The position numbers and the translations under genes were made by a program. A DNA stretch of 64,000 bases from assembly GCF_002556635.1 (NCBI RefSeq), contig NZ_MWMO01000001.1:434001-498000 (forward strand), given 5' to 3'. A model generated the notes under the pieces. It was not told where the DNA came from. It ran no database searches and worked only from the letters and a program-made list of their open reading frames with translations. This document shows positions 54,797-63,099 of this stretch, piece by piece; the first letter of the stretch is position 1; each line of letters opens with the position of its first letter. The DNA comes from Novosphingobium sp. PC22D. GTDB lineage: Bacteria > Pseudomonadota > Alphaproteobacteria > Sphingomonadales > Sphingomonadaceae.

Positions 54797-54980
54797 GGCC
54801 GCGGAAGCGGCGCAACCCATTGCCGTCGGCTCCCCGCTTGCAAGCCGCAGGGCACGAGCAGGCGACGACCCTGAGTGAGTCGCTCGCTAACGGACACGAC
54901 GATGGAAAATTGATCGAGATCAAGGAATTCTTCGCGCACCGGGCGGAAAAATGCTGCGACCCCAAAGAGGAGTAGCAGTC

Positions 54981-55094
54981 ATGGCCGGATTCATTGGTGA
55001 GAACTTCGTAAACCTGGTGATCGGCGGCTTCGGCGTCTTCGCGGTAGTTCTTGGCTATCACTCGATCGTCGACAACCTTCGCCGCTCGTCCTGA
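54981..55094 (+). CDS. Tiny membrane protein, 37 residues
   Basis: A short open frame reading MAGFIGENFVNLVIGGFGVF, then AVVLGYHSIVDNLRRSS, with one hydrophobic segment at about residues 9-25 and a positively charged C-terminus. GAGGAG lies 9-14 nt before ATG 54981. I do not recognise a family. The good ribosome site, the transmembrane pattern and the neighbouring tiny DUF1328-like gene with a similar leader support it being real. Confidence 0.55.
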   Translation: MAGFIGENFVNLVIGGFGVFAVVLGYHSIVDNLRRSS

Positions 55095-55220
55095 CCCGAT
55101 CAATTTGACGGCGATTTGCGGCGCGGTCGCGAGGCCGGCGCCGCCGATTGCCGCTGCTGCGGGAACCAACCCGTTCTCCTGCGGTTCGAATCCTCGAACA
55201 CTTAAGCAGGAGTAAAAGCC

Positions 55221-55397
55221 ATGTATGGTTGGGCAGCAACTCTGGCAGTGATCGCGCTGATCGCCGCCATCCTCGGTTTCGGCGGCGTCGCGGGCACGCT
55301 CGCGGACATCGCCCTGGTCATCTTCGTCATCGCTCTCATCCTTACCATCGTCTTCTTCGTGATGGGATGGAAGGCCGCCGAGCGCGTCGTTGACTAG
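55221..55397 (+). CDS. DUF1328-type small membrane protein
   Basis: A 58-residue protein opening MYGWAATLAVIALIAAILGF followed by GGVAGTLADIALVIFVIALI, the pattern of DUF1328 (YtjA-like) proteins with two membrane helices. The family is usually stress- or stationary-phase-induced and has no known reaction. CAGGAGTAA lies shortly before ATG 55221. It follows another tiny membrane gene by 126 nt and converges on a SnoaL-like gene, whose stop is 10 nt away. Confidence 0.8.
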   Translation: MYGWAATLAVIALIAAILGFGGVAGTLADIALVIFVIALILTIVFFVMGWKAAERVVD

Positions 55398-55407
55398 CGC
55401 GTCGCCG

Positions 55408-55845
55408 TCAGGTGTCGTTGAGAATGGAGCGGTAGGCCCGGCGGGTGAACAGCCAGCGGCCCTGCCGCTTTTCCAGTTCGTCGTCGTAGCGGCCGGTTGT
55501 GCGCGTGCGCTTGCCTGTTGCCGGGTCGTCGTAGATCTCGATCGTGTAGGCGACAGCCCGAGCCTTGTCGCCCTCGACCTCGATCGCGCCGGGCTGCATG
55601 AAGTAGACCATGGGCTTGGACATCTCGTCGAGGCCGTAGACCTTCATCGATTCGACCCAGGCGCCGACGATCGCCGCCTTGCCGTCGAACCCGCCGAGAT
55701 CGGGGTATTCGGGCAAGTCCCAGAAGGCGTCCTCCGCCCAGATCGAGCCCCAGATCTCGGGGTCTCTGGTCATCACGCCGTGCGCGTGCGTGTCCATGAG
55801 TTCGCGAATGAGGAGCCTGTCCTCGATTGGGCCACTGAACGCCAT
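55408..55845 (-). CDS. SnoaL-like NTF2-fold protein, paralogue B
   Basis: A 145-residue protein closely related in layout to the product of 46173-46601: SGPIEDRLLIRELMDTHAHGV, RDPEIWGSIWAEDAFWDLPEYPDLG and KAAIVGAWVESMK align with its counterpart almost gap-free. The C-terminal half carries IEIYDDPATGKRTRTTGRY and RWLFTRRAYRSI. It presumably acts on a related intermediate. It lies 14 nt downstream of the SDR gene at 55860-56546 and is probably co-transcribed with it. Confidence 0.82.
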   Translation of the reverse strand: MAFSGPIEDRLLIRELMDTHAHGVMTRDPEIWGSIWAEDAFWDLPEYPDLGGFDGKAAIVGAWVESMKVYGLDEMSKPMVYFMQPGAIEVEGDKARAVAYTIEIYDDPATGKRTRTTGRYDDELEKRQGRWLFTRRAYRSILNDT

Positions 55846-55859
55846 CCTCGCTCTCCGTC

Positions 55860-56546
55860 CTACCAGGGGTGCTTTTCACCGTTCCACTTGTAGAACTCGC
55901 CGGTCTCATCGAGCGGCCAGCCTTCGGCGAGCGCGATGATCTGGCGAGCGCTGTCCTCCGGAGAGATGTCGGCGCCGGGCCCGCCCATATCGGTCTGGAC
56001 GTAGCCGGGATGAACGATGCCGACGACGATGCCGCGCTTCTTCAGGTCGAACGCCACCGAGCGCATCATCCGCGCCATTCCGGCCTTTGCCGCGCCATAA
56101 GGATAGAGGCCGCCGTAGGGCCAGGTCGACGCCGCAACCTGGCTCGAGAAGTTGATCACTTTCGCGCCCGCGCCCATGCGCGGCAGGAAGGCCAGCAGCA
56201 CCCGCATCGGCCCCTTGAGCATCACTTCGATCGCCTCGTCGAAGTCCTTCCAGTCCATCGTGTCGAGTTGCGGCGCCATTTCGCCGACCACCCCCGCGAC
56301 GTTGTAGAGCAGGTCAACCGGTTCGCTGCCAGTGTCGGCCGCGCCCGCCGCGACCGAGGCATCATTGCCCACGTCCATGGTGTGCACCGTGAGCATGCCG
56401 CCCGACGAAGCGGCGAGCCCGGCGAGCGCGTCGGCCCCATCCGGATCGCGCACCAGCGCGAAGACGCGGTCGCCCTTGGCGAGATGCTGCTTGGCGAGTT
56501 CGAACGCGATTCCGCGTCCCGCTCCGGTAATAGCGATGTTGGCCAT
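55860..56546 (-). CDS. Short-chain dehydrogenase/reductase (divergent, carbonyl-reductase-like)
   Basis: A 228-residue SDR with the short cofactor motif ITGAGRGIAFELA at residues 5-17, VAGVV in place of NNAG, Ser in INFSSQVA near 135 and Tyr-Lys in YPYGAAKAGM near 151-155. The ending beginning ALAEGWPLDETGEFYKWNGE is like csgA/sniffer-type members. ATG 56546 with AGGAGA 8 nt before it is chosen over an ATG 13 codons upstream. It probably reduces a small carbonyl compound. The SnoaL-like paralogue B follows. Confidence 0.85.
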   Translation of the reverse strand: MANIAITGAGRGIAFELAKQHLAKGDRVFALVRDPDGADALAGLAASSGGMLTVHTMDVGNDASVAAGAADTGSEPVDLLYNVAGVVGEMAPQLDTMDWKDFDEAIEVMLKGPMRVLLAFLPRMGAGAKVINFSSQVAASTWPYGGLYPYGAAKAGMARMMRSVAFDLKKRGIVVGIVHPGYVQTDMGGPGADISPEDSARQIIALAEGWPLDETGEFYKWNGEKHPW

Positions 56547-56887
56547 CAGGTCTCCTTCCTCGGTCCGTTTTGTGACGTGCGTCATGGTGCGTGGCGCACG
56601 CGGTCGTCCAGTATCGGCGCGGCGTGTTGGTCAGGAAAGGCGATGCCGGGACGCGCCGATGGCGGCGGTCGGACGATCGTTGAGGTCTCCCGCGTCGAAT
56701 CTGTTCTGTCTGCCGCCGATCCTGAAAGAGCCCAGGGCCGGGAGCACCTGATACTTGTGAGAGAAAGCGCGGGCGCCATGGGCCGGTGCGGCTGGCCGTT
56801 TCCGGATGCGCGGGCCGCGCCGATCAGGATTGCGCCGCACTCCGGTCACGCCATGTGCTCGCCGAACCCGCCAGCCGACCCGTGCCG
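56547..56887. other. Intergenic region between SDR gene and motB end
   Basis: These 341 bases contain the SDR promoter side and the end of the flagellar operon. A near-perfect inverted repeat TGACG-TG-CGTCA at 56573-56584 lies 27 nt upstream of the SDR start and could be an operator. No gene, clear terminator for motB or RNA was recognised in the remainder. Confidence 0.4.
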
Positions 56888-57727
56888 TCAGTCCAGTACC
56901 GTGATCGAGATCCGCCGGTTACGCGGATCGGTCGGGTCGGCGGGGATCAGCAGTTCGCGGTCGGCCACACCCTCGATCCGCCTGAAGCGCGTCTCCGCGA
57001 TACCGTTCCGGAGCAGCATCTGTCGTGTCGATTCGGCGCGCCCGGCCGAGAGCGACCAGTTGTTGGCTGCCTGGCCGGGGCGGTACTTGAGCGAATCGGT
57101 GTGGCCGCGGATCGTCAGCAGGCCGCGGTCGGGGCCGACCGCCTCGCCGATGGCGGCCAGCAGTTCCCTCGCTTCGGGAGTCAGGACCGTGGTGCCGAGC
57201 CGGAACATCGAGAAATCGGCATCGTCGACCAGATCGATGCGCACGCCCTCGGTGGTGTCCACCAGTCGCACCTTGCTGGCCAGGCGGCGCAGCATCGCGC
57301 TCGAACGCAGCTTCTCCTCGATCGCCTCCTTGGCGCGCGCGGATCGCTTGATCTTGGTGCCGCCTTCCTTGGGCCCGCCGGTGGTGTCGCGCGGGATCGT
57401 CATCGCCTTGGTGCCGGTCTGGCCGGCCTTGTAGGGATAGTTGTCCACGTCGGTCAGCGAGGAGCCGCCGAGCAGGCCCGCGGCCGAGCCCGCGCTCGCC
57501 TCGCGCGTCTTGACCAGCGTCGGGGTGAAGTAGTCGGCGATGCCCTTGCGCTGCTTCTCGGTGGTGGCGCCGAGAATCCACAGCAGCAGGAAGAAGGCCA
57601 TCATCGCGGTGACGAAGTCGGCATAGGCGACCTTCCAGGCGCCGCCGTGGTGTCCGCCCTCGACGACGGTGATCTTCTTGACGATGATGGGCGGCAGCGG
57701 TTCGTTCTTGCCGCGCTTCGCGGCCAT
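56888..57727 (-). CDS. motB: Flagellar motor stator protein MotB
   Basis: A 279-residue stator subunit. Its single membrane helix near AWKVAYADFVTAMMAFFLLL (residues about 30-49) contains the proton-binding Asp of the ADFVTAMM motif. The OmpA-like peptidoglycan-binding domain covers the C-terminal half, with TIRGHTDSLKYRPGQAANNW near 205 and RAESTRQMLL. It anchors MotA to the cell wall to drive rotation. It starts one base after the motA stop and is the last gene of the operon. Confidence 0.95.
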   Translation of the reverse strand: MAAKRGKNEPLPPIIVKKITVVEGGHHGGAWKVAYADFVTAMMAFFLLLWILGATTEKQRKGIADYFTPTLVKTREASAGSAAGLLGGSSLTDVDNYPYKAGQTGTKAMTIPRDTTGGPKEGGTKIKRSARAKEAIEEKLRSSAMLRRLASKVRLVDTTEGVRIDLVDDADFSMFRLGTTVLTPEARELLAAIGEAVGPDRGLLTIRGHTDSLKYRPGQAANNWSLSAGRAESTRQMLLRNGIAETRFRRIEGVADRELLIPADPTDPRNRRISITVLD

Positions 57728-57728
57728 G

Positions 57729-58592
57729 TCAGCGGCCCCGCATCGCGTCGAGCAACTCGGACAGGCCCGGGCGGAAGGCGTGGCCGAGGCCCGAGCGGGC
57801 GCTTTCGACCACCAGCGGCTGCGGCCAGCCATGCAGGCTCGCGATCACCACTTGCTTCACCGCGTGGAAGATCTGCTCGTCCTGCTCGTTGATCTGCTTG
57901 AGCCGCCCGGCCATCGGCGCAACGATGCCGTAGGCGAGCAGCACGCCCATGAAGGTGCCGACCAGCGCCGAGCCGATCATCTCGCCCAGGATCGAGGGCG
58001 GCTTGTCGATCGAGCCCATGGTCTTCACCACGCCGAGCACGGCGGCCACGATGCCCAGCGCCGGCAACGAATCGGCGAGGTTCTGCAATGCGTGCTGCGG
58101 CTCGTGGAGCTCGTGGAAATGCGTTTTCATCGCGTTGTCCATCACGTCTTCGACCGCGTGGACCTCGAGCGTGCCCGAGGAGACCACGATGAGTGTCAGC
58201 GTGTCGCAGATCAGGTGGACCAGCGGCTCGTTGGCGAGCAGGCGCGGGAATTCGGCGAAGAGCGAGGACGACTTGGGCTCGTTGACGTGCGCCTCGAGCG
58301 CGACGGGGCCTTCCGCCCGGAGCAGCTTCATCAGCCGCGTCACCAGGATAATGGCGTCGATGTGGTCCTGCTTGGTGTGCTTGGGGCCCTTGAAGATGCG
58401 CGCGAATGCGCCGCCGAGCGCCTTCAGCTCGTGCATAGAGTTGCCGGTGACGATCGCGCCGACGGCGGCGCCGCCGATGATCAGCATCTCGTGGGGGATG
58501 GCGTGCATGACGGGGCCCAAGGCGCCGCCCGTCAGGGCAAAGCCACCGAACACCATCACCAACAGGATGATGACGCCGATCACTGCGAACAT
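57729..58592 (-). CDS. motA: Flagellar motor stator protein MotA
   Basis: A 287-residue membrane protein forming the proton channel with MotB. Hydrophobic segments are at about 1-25, 34-50, 165-195 and 200-225. The ADSLPALGIVAAVLGVVKTMG block carries the conserved Pro of helix 3, and the charged cytoplasmic loop interacts with FliG. It follows flgL by 37 nt and overlaps nothing but nearly abuts motB. Confidence 0.95.
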   Translation of the reverse strand: MFAVIGVIILLVMVFGGFALTGGALGPVMHAIPHEMLIIGGAAVGAIVTGNSMHELKALGGAFARIFKGPKHTKQDHIDAIILVTRLMKLLRAEGPVALEAHVNEPKSSSLFAEFPRLLANEPLVHLICDTLTLIVVSSGTLEVHAVEDVMDNAMKTHFHELHEPQHALQNLADSLPALGIVAAVLGVVKTMGSIDKPPSILGEMIGSALVGTFMGVLLAYGIVAPMAGRLKQINEQDEQIFHAVKQVVIASLHGWPQPLVVESARSGLGHAFRPGLSELLDAMRGR

Positions 58593-58629
58593 TGCGGATT
58601 ACCCCCTGAAATTTCGGTCGCGACGCATG

Positions 58630-59553
58630 TCAGCGAAGCTGGTTGAACAGGCTGAGGCCCGACAGCTTGGAAAAGCTCGCCTGGCTCGCTTCGAGCACCA
58701 CCATCGCCTGCTGCAGGCGCGTGACGGCATCGCCGATCTCGATCGAACCGACATCGGCCTCTTCGGCGGCGCGCATTTCCGACAAGTCGATGCGGCGCTC
58801 GCCGACGACGTCGATCCATGCGAGCCGCGTGCCGACCACGGTCTGGCCGGTGGTCACGGCGTCGAGCCCGTTCGCCAGCGTGTCGAGCGCGGCGCGTGCC
58901 GCGCCGGCAGGATCGGCGGCAGCGCCCTTGAGCGCGTCGGAGAGGGTCTTCACCACCGCCATGAGGTCGGTCGGATTGCCTGCGGCATCGTTGAAGTTGA
59001 GAAATTCGGGCCCGGTCAGCGAGCGCGCCACAGAAAGCCCTTCGCCGAGCGGCAACTCGCTCGAAGACGCGGTGCCGACGTAGACCGCGTTGCCCGCCGC
59101 GTCGCGCACATAGGCCGCGCCGGTGCCTTCGCCGCCGAATAGCGCCTTGCCGTTCGAATCGCGCGCGTTGGCGAGCGAGAAGAGCGTCTCCTCGATCGAA
59201 TCGAGTTCCGCGCCGATCGAGGCCCGCTGGCTGTCGGAGAGCGTATCGTTGGCCGCCTGGGTCGCCAGCTCCTTGGCGCGGCCCAGCGCGCGCGAGATGT
59301 CGGAGAGCGCGCCGTCGGCCAGCGAGAGGTCGGATTCGGCCCGGTCGGCATTGGCGGTGTCGATCCGCGAAAGGCTGTCCGCGCGCGCCAGCGTGCGTAG
59401 CCGCGAGGCGGCGACCGGGTCGTCCGATGAGCGCGCCATGCGCTCGCCGCTGCCGAGCTGCGACTGGATCGTCTCGGCCTGCGCGCGAAGACCCTTGATG
59501 TCCTGGCGGGCGCGCTCGAAGAAGGCGCCGGTGCTGGTGGAAATGATCGGCAT
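58630..59553 (-). CDS. flgL: Flagellar hook-filament junction protein FlgL (HAP3)
   Basis: A 307-residue flagellin-like protein. The N-terminal coiled-coil contains the family pattern GLRAQAETIQSQLGSGERMARSSDDPVAASRL near residues 21-52, and the C-terminal helix ASFSKLSGLSLFNQLR ends the protein as in FlgL. It joins the hook to the filament with FlgK. ATG 59553 is the conserved start. It lies 11 nt after flgK. Confidence 0.9.
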   Translation of the reverse strand: MPIISTSTGAFFERARQDIKGLRAQAETIQSQLGSGERMARSSDDPVAASRLRTLARADSLSRIDTANADRAESDLSLADGALSDISRALGRAKELATQAANDTLSDSQRASIGAELDSIEETLFSLANARDSNGKALFGGEGTGAAYVRDAAGNAVYVGTASSSELPLGEGLSVARSLTGPEFLNFNDAAGNPTDLMAVVKTLSDALKGAAADPAGAARAALDTLANGLDAVTTGQTVVGTRLAWIDVVGERRIDLSEMRAAEEADVGSIEIGDAVTRLQQAMVVLEASQASFSKLSGLSLFNQLR

Positions 59554-59564
59554 GCCTTTGGCCC

Positions 59565-60902
59565 TCACCTGATCCCGAGAAGAGTGTCGAACAGGTCCTG
59601 CGCCACCTGCATGACGCGTCCGTTGGCCTGGAAGGCTTGCTGGAACCGCACGAGGTTGACCGCTTCCTGGTCGAGATCGACGCCGGCCTGCGCATCGAGC
59701 GCGATGCGCGCTGTGCCCGCGATCGAATCGAGCGCGTCGCGTGTGACCTTGCGGCCGGCCACGGCGCTGGAAACGTCGAACAGCAGAGCGTCCATCTGAC
59801 GGGCGGGATCGGCGGCGCCCAGCGCGTCGCGCAGGGCAAGGAGGTTGCCGGGGTCGCGGCTGTTCGCGCTCGCGCCGGCGGGTGCCGTCGCGAATTGGCG
59901 CTCGTTGGTCAGCGCGACCGCCATGTCCGCCGCGCCGGTCCCCGAGAACAGCGGCTGGCCGGGATTGCCGTCGAGGTCTGCGCCGGCTGCCTGCGCGGTG
60001 TTGGCGAGCGCGATGACGTCGGCCGCGAGCGTATTGAGCCGGGTCGCGGTGTCGGCGAGCTTGACCAGCGCCTGCGCCTGCCCGGCGATCGAGCCGGAGG
60101 CGGGCGTGACCGGATTACCGTCGAGCGTGAGCGATATCGTGCCGTCGGCCGCCGTCGCCATGGCCATCGTCGCGGCGGTCCCGCCCGTCACCAGCGTTGG
60201 GCCCGAACTGGCGCCGATCTGAACGGTCGCGGTCTTGTCCGCGCCGATCGAGGCGGTGATGTCGACATACTGGCTCATCTTCTCGAGCAGCGAGTCGCGC
60301 TGGTCGAGCAGCGTGGACTGGTCGCTCGATCCGTCGGCGGCGCGGCCGAGGCGCACATTGACCCGCGCCAGTTCGCCCGCGAGGAGGTTGACTTGGTCGA
60401 CCCCGTCGCCGGCCTGAAAGCGCAGGCCCTCGCCCGCGGTGTCGAGGCTGCTGGCGGCAATGTTGAAGGTGTTGGCCATCGAGCGGCCGCTTTCGATCAC
60501 GGCCGCGCGGAGCGAGCCGTCGGTCGGATCGGAGACGAGCTGTTGCAGCGCGCTTTCGAAACCGACGATCGCCTCGTAGACCTGCGTCTGTTCGATCGCC
60601 GCCTCGATGTTCTCAAGGCCCTGCACTTCGGCATTGGCGCGCGCGGCGTCGGCGCCGGTGCGGCGCACTTCGGCCTGGCGGAACAGGTCGGCGTTGCGCA
60701 CCAACCCGGCGACCCGCACGCCCGAAAGCGAGATGTCGCCGCTGCGGTTGAGCCCGCCCGAGCTCGAGACCTCCTCGAGCTGAATCGAACGGCGGACATA
60801 GCCCGTGGACGAGGCGTTGGCGATGTTCTGCGCGGTCACGTCGAGCGCGGCGCGCGTGGCCTTGGTGCCGCTCTTGGCGATTGCGAGGAGGTCGGACGCC
60901 AT
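59565..60902 (-). CDS. flgK: Flagellar hook-associated protein FlgK (HAP1)
   Basis: A 445-residue hook-filament junction protein. The N-terminal rod-like motif ALDVTAQNIANASSTGYVRR at residues 18-37 is the axial-protein signature, and the C-terminal INLVRFQQAF-like helix near 415-425 closes the paired coil. The central region is Ala/Gly-rich. The protein is at the short end for FlgK. flgJ precedes it by 3 nt. Confidence 0.92.
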   Translation of the reverse strand: MASDLLAIAKSGTKATRAALDVTAQNIANASSTGYVRRSIQLEEVSSSGGLNRSGDISLSGVRVAGLVRNADLFRQAEVRRTGADAARANAEVQGLENIEAAIEQTQVYEAIVGFESALQQLVSDPTDGSLRAAVIESGRSMANTFNIAASSLDTAGEGLRFQAGDGVDQVNLLAGELARVNVRLGRAADGSSDQSTLLDQRDSLLEKMSQYVDITASIGADKTATVQIGASSGPTLVTGGTAATMAMATAADGTISLTLDGNPVTPASGSIAGQAQALVKLADTATRLNTLAADVIALANTAQAAGADLDGNPGQPLFSGTGAADMAVALTNERQFATAPAGASANSRDPGNLLALRDALGAADPARQMDALLFDVSSAVAGRKVTRDALDSIAGTARIALDAQAGVDLDQEAVNLVRFQQAFQANGRVMQVAQDLFDTLLGIR

Positions 60903-60905
60903 GGC

Positions 60906-61244
60906 TTACGACGCTCCGTCCGAAGGGTTGCCCGGCGCATCCGCGTCCGTCTCGGCGCTCTCGGGCGCGAGGAACCTGGCGAGCTGCGCTTCGATCATCG
61001 TCGCGAGGCCCAGCGCACCGGTCTGCGCCGCGACGTCGGCGAAGTGTTCGTCCTGCATCTGGCGGAACGTGTCCATCGCCTGGTCGCCGAACATGTCGGA
61101 GCCGAAATCGGTCTTGCGCGCGGCGGCGAGCATCTGGCGCACGAAGATCGCCTCGAATTGCTTGGCGGCCTCGCCAAGCTGCTCGCGCTGCGAGGGCTTC
61201 GGCGCGCTGCCGAGCGCGGACATGGCCGCTGCGATGCTCGTCAT
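60906..61244 (-). CDS. flgJ: Rod-binding protein FlgJ, short form
   Basis: A 112-residue protein corresponding to the N-terminal rod-binding domain of FlgJ, with AAKQFEAIFVRQMLAAARKT near residues 26-45. The C-terminal muramidase domain of enterobacterial FlgJ is absent, as is usual in Alphaproteobacteria. A separate hydrolase must open the peptidoglycan. Its start overlaps the flgI stop by 4 nt (ATGA). Confidence 0.88.
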   Translation of the reverse strand: MTSIAAAMSALGSAPKPSQREQLGEAAKQFEAIFVRQMLAAARKTDFGSDMFGDQAMDTFRQMQDEHFADVAAQTGALGLATMIEAQLARFLAPESAETDADAPGNPSDGAS

Positions 61245-62383
61245 ATCACCACCATCTCGGCCTTGAGCGCGCCCGCCTGCTTGAGCGCCTCGAGGATCGC
61301 GACGAGGTCGCCGGGCGTCACGCCGAGCAGGTTGAGCGCATCGACGATCTTCGCGAGCGAGGCGCCGGGCTGGAACAGCGCGACCGCCTTGCCCTCTTCG
61401 TCGACCTGGATATCGCTGTTCTGCTCCACGGCGGTCTGGCCGTCGCTGAACGGCGCGGGCTGGATCACGGTCGGATCCTCGTCGATGCGCACGGTGAGCT
61501 TGCCGTGGCTGATCGCGGCGGGCGACAGGCGCACCGCGGCGTTGATCACCACCGTGCCGGTGCGCGAGTTGACGATCACGCGGGCGGGCGTTTCCGCGGG
61601 GGAGACGTCGATCATCTCGATCGCCGCCATCACGCTGGCGCGGGTGTCGGCCTCGTTCGGCAGGCGCAGGGCGAGGGTGACGCCGTCCTCGATCGTGGCG
61701 GTGCCGGGCAGCGCGCGGTTGATCGCGTCGCGTACCCGCGCGGCGGTGAGGAAGTCGGCGGTGAACAGGTTCCAGCGCAACGTGTCGGCGTCGGCGAAGC
61801 CGGTCGCGACCGCGCGCTCGACCGTGGCGCCGTCGGCGATGCGGCCGACGGTGGGGATGTTGATGGTGACGTTCGAGCCATCCTTGGCGGTGACGCCGAG
61901 GCCGCCGACCGCGAGATTGCCCTGCGCCATCGCGTAGACTTGTCCGTCCGCACCGATCAGCGGGGAAAGGATCAGCGCGCCGCCGCGCAGCGACTTGGCC
62001 TTGCCGATCGTCGAGACGGTCACGTCGATGCGCTGGCCGGGCTTGGCGAAGGCGGGCAGGTCGGCGGTGATCATCACCGCGGCCGCGTTCTTGAGCCCCG
62101 GCTGCACGCCCGGCGGGAGCTGCAGGCCCATCCGCCCGGACACGCCGCGCATCGCCTGCGTCAGGTATTCGAGGTTGTCGTCGCCGGTGCCGGGCAGGCC
62201 CACGACGATGCCATAGCCGGTGAGCTGGTTCGAACGCACACCCTGGAACTGGCCGAGGTCGCGCACGCGCTCGGCATGCGCGGCCGGAGCGTAGAGCACG
62301 AGGCCGATCGCGCCGAGGCAGGCGAGCACGCCGATCTCGGCGGCATCGAGGCTGCGCAGCAGACGGTTGAGAAGGCGGATCAT
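61241..62383 (-). CDS. flgI: Flagellar P-ring protein FlgI
   Basis: A 380-residue precursor with a signal peptide of about 37 residues ending APAAHA, then RVRDLGQFQGVRSNQLTGYGIVVGL, the strongly conserved FlgI start. VIVNSRTGTVVI near 280 and the C-terminal LNLLGVTPGDLVAILEALK are also diagnostic. FlgI forms the periplasmic P ring. ATG 62383 is chosen as it begins the signal peptide. It lies 11 nt after flgH. Confidence 0.95.
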   Translation of the reverse strand: MIRLLNRLLRSLDAAEIGVLACLGAIGLVLYAPAAHAERVRDLGQFQGVRSNQLTGYGIVVGLPGTGDDNLEYLTQAMRGVSGRMGLQLPPGVQPGLKNAAAVMITADLPAFAKPGQRIDVTVSTIGKAKSLRGGALILSPLIGADGQVYAMAQGNLAVGGLGVTAKDGSNVTINIPTVGRIADGATVERAVATGFADADTLRWNLFTADFLTAARVRDAINRALPGTATIEDGVTLALRLPNEADTRASVMAAIEMIDVSPAETPARVIVNSRTGTVVINAAVRLSPAAISHGKLTVRIDEDPTVIQPAPFSDGQTAVEQNSDIQVDEEGKAVALFQPGASLAKIVDALNLLGVTPGDLVAILEALKQAGALKAEMVVI

Positions 62384-62394
62384 GCGCTTGGCCC

Positions 62395-63099
62395 CTAGAA
62401 CGGCGAAATCAGGTTGAAGAACCGGCCGAGCCAGCCCTGCTTCGAGGCCCGCTGGAGCGCGCCCTTGCCCGAGTATTCGATCTGTGCGTCGGCGATGCGT
62501 GAGGAGGCCACCGTGTTCTCCTGGTCGATGTCGGCCAGGCGCACGATCCCGGAGAACCGGACCCATTCGTGTCCCTGGCTGAGCAGCATCTGCTTTTCTC
62601 CTTTGACCAGCGCGGTGCCGTTGGGGCGGACCTCGGCGATGGTAACGGCGAGCGTCGCCGTCAGCGAACTGGTCTGTCCGGCAGTGCCCGATCCCTTGAA
62701 CGACGAGGAACTCGAGGCTTTAAGCGCGTCGGGGCTGAGAAAGGAGAACGGGCCGGTGGCCGGGGGGACGAGGCCGATGGCGCCGTCCTTGCCGTTCTTC
62801 GAGCTGACCGATTTGGCCGCGGTGGTGTTCTCGATCAGCAGGATCGTCACCGGATCGCCGACGCGGCGCGCGCGGTTGCCCTCGTAAAGCGCGGCGTAGC
62901 CGGCCGAGGCCTGGAAGATCGAGCCGTTCTGCGGCGGCGCGGCGGGAGCAGGAGCGGGCAGCGCCGGCTCGAAACCCGAAAGCTCGTCCTTCTTGCGCGC
63001 CTCGGCCTCGCCCGCGAGCACGGCGCTGATCGCGGCGGCGGCGAGCACCGCGCCGATCGCGCGCGCGAAGGGGCGCGGAAGGGAGAGCCAGGCGATCAC
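62395..63099 (-). CDS. flgH: Flagellar L-ring protein FlgH (without lipobox cysteine)
   Basis: A 234-residue precursor. After a hydrophobic signal segment (AIGAVLAAAAISAVLAGEAEA, residues about 15-35) the mature protein contains GSIFQASAGYAALYEGNRARRVGDPVTILLIENT, typical of FlgH, and the terminal SGKGALQRASKQGWLGRFF. FlgH is normally an outer-membrane lipoprotein; no cysteine is present here, so lipid attachment by the usual route is impossible. Its start overlaps the flgG stop (ATGA). Confidence 0.92.
   Translation of the reverse strand: MIAWLSLPRPFARAIGAVLAAAAISAVLAGEAEARKKDELSGFEPALPAPAPAAPPQNGSIFQASAGYAALYEGNRARRVGDPVTILLIENTTAAKSVSSKNGKDGAIGLVPPATGPFSFLSPDALKASSSSSFKGSGTAGQTSSLTATLAVTIAEVRPNGTALVKGEKQMLLSQGHEWVRFSGIVRLADIDQENTVASSRIADAQIEYSGKGALQRASKQGWLGRFFNLISPF

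Noticed and set aside
55165..55200. A GGTTCGAATCC sequence resembling a tRNA T-loop
   Set aside because: The flanking bases do not form a 5-bp T-stem and no acceptor, D or anticodon arm can be folded around it.
57949..59142. A 397-codon plus-strand frame across motA and flgL
   Set aside because: It is antisense to two convincing flagellar genes and changes character between them. No domain was recognised.
59637..61937. A 766-codon plus-strand frame opposite flgK, flgJ and flgI
   Set aside because: The minus strand encodes well-conserved flagellar proteins in tight operon order. The opposite frame is a compositional shadow.
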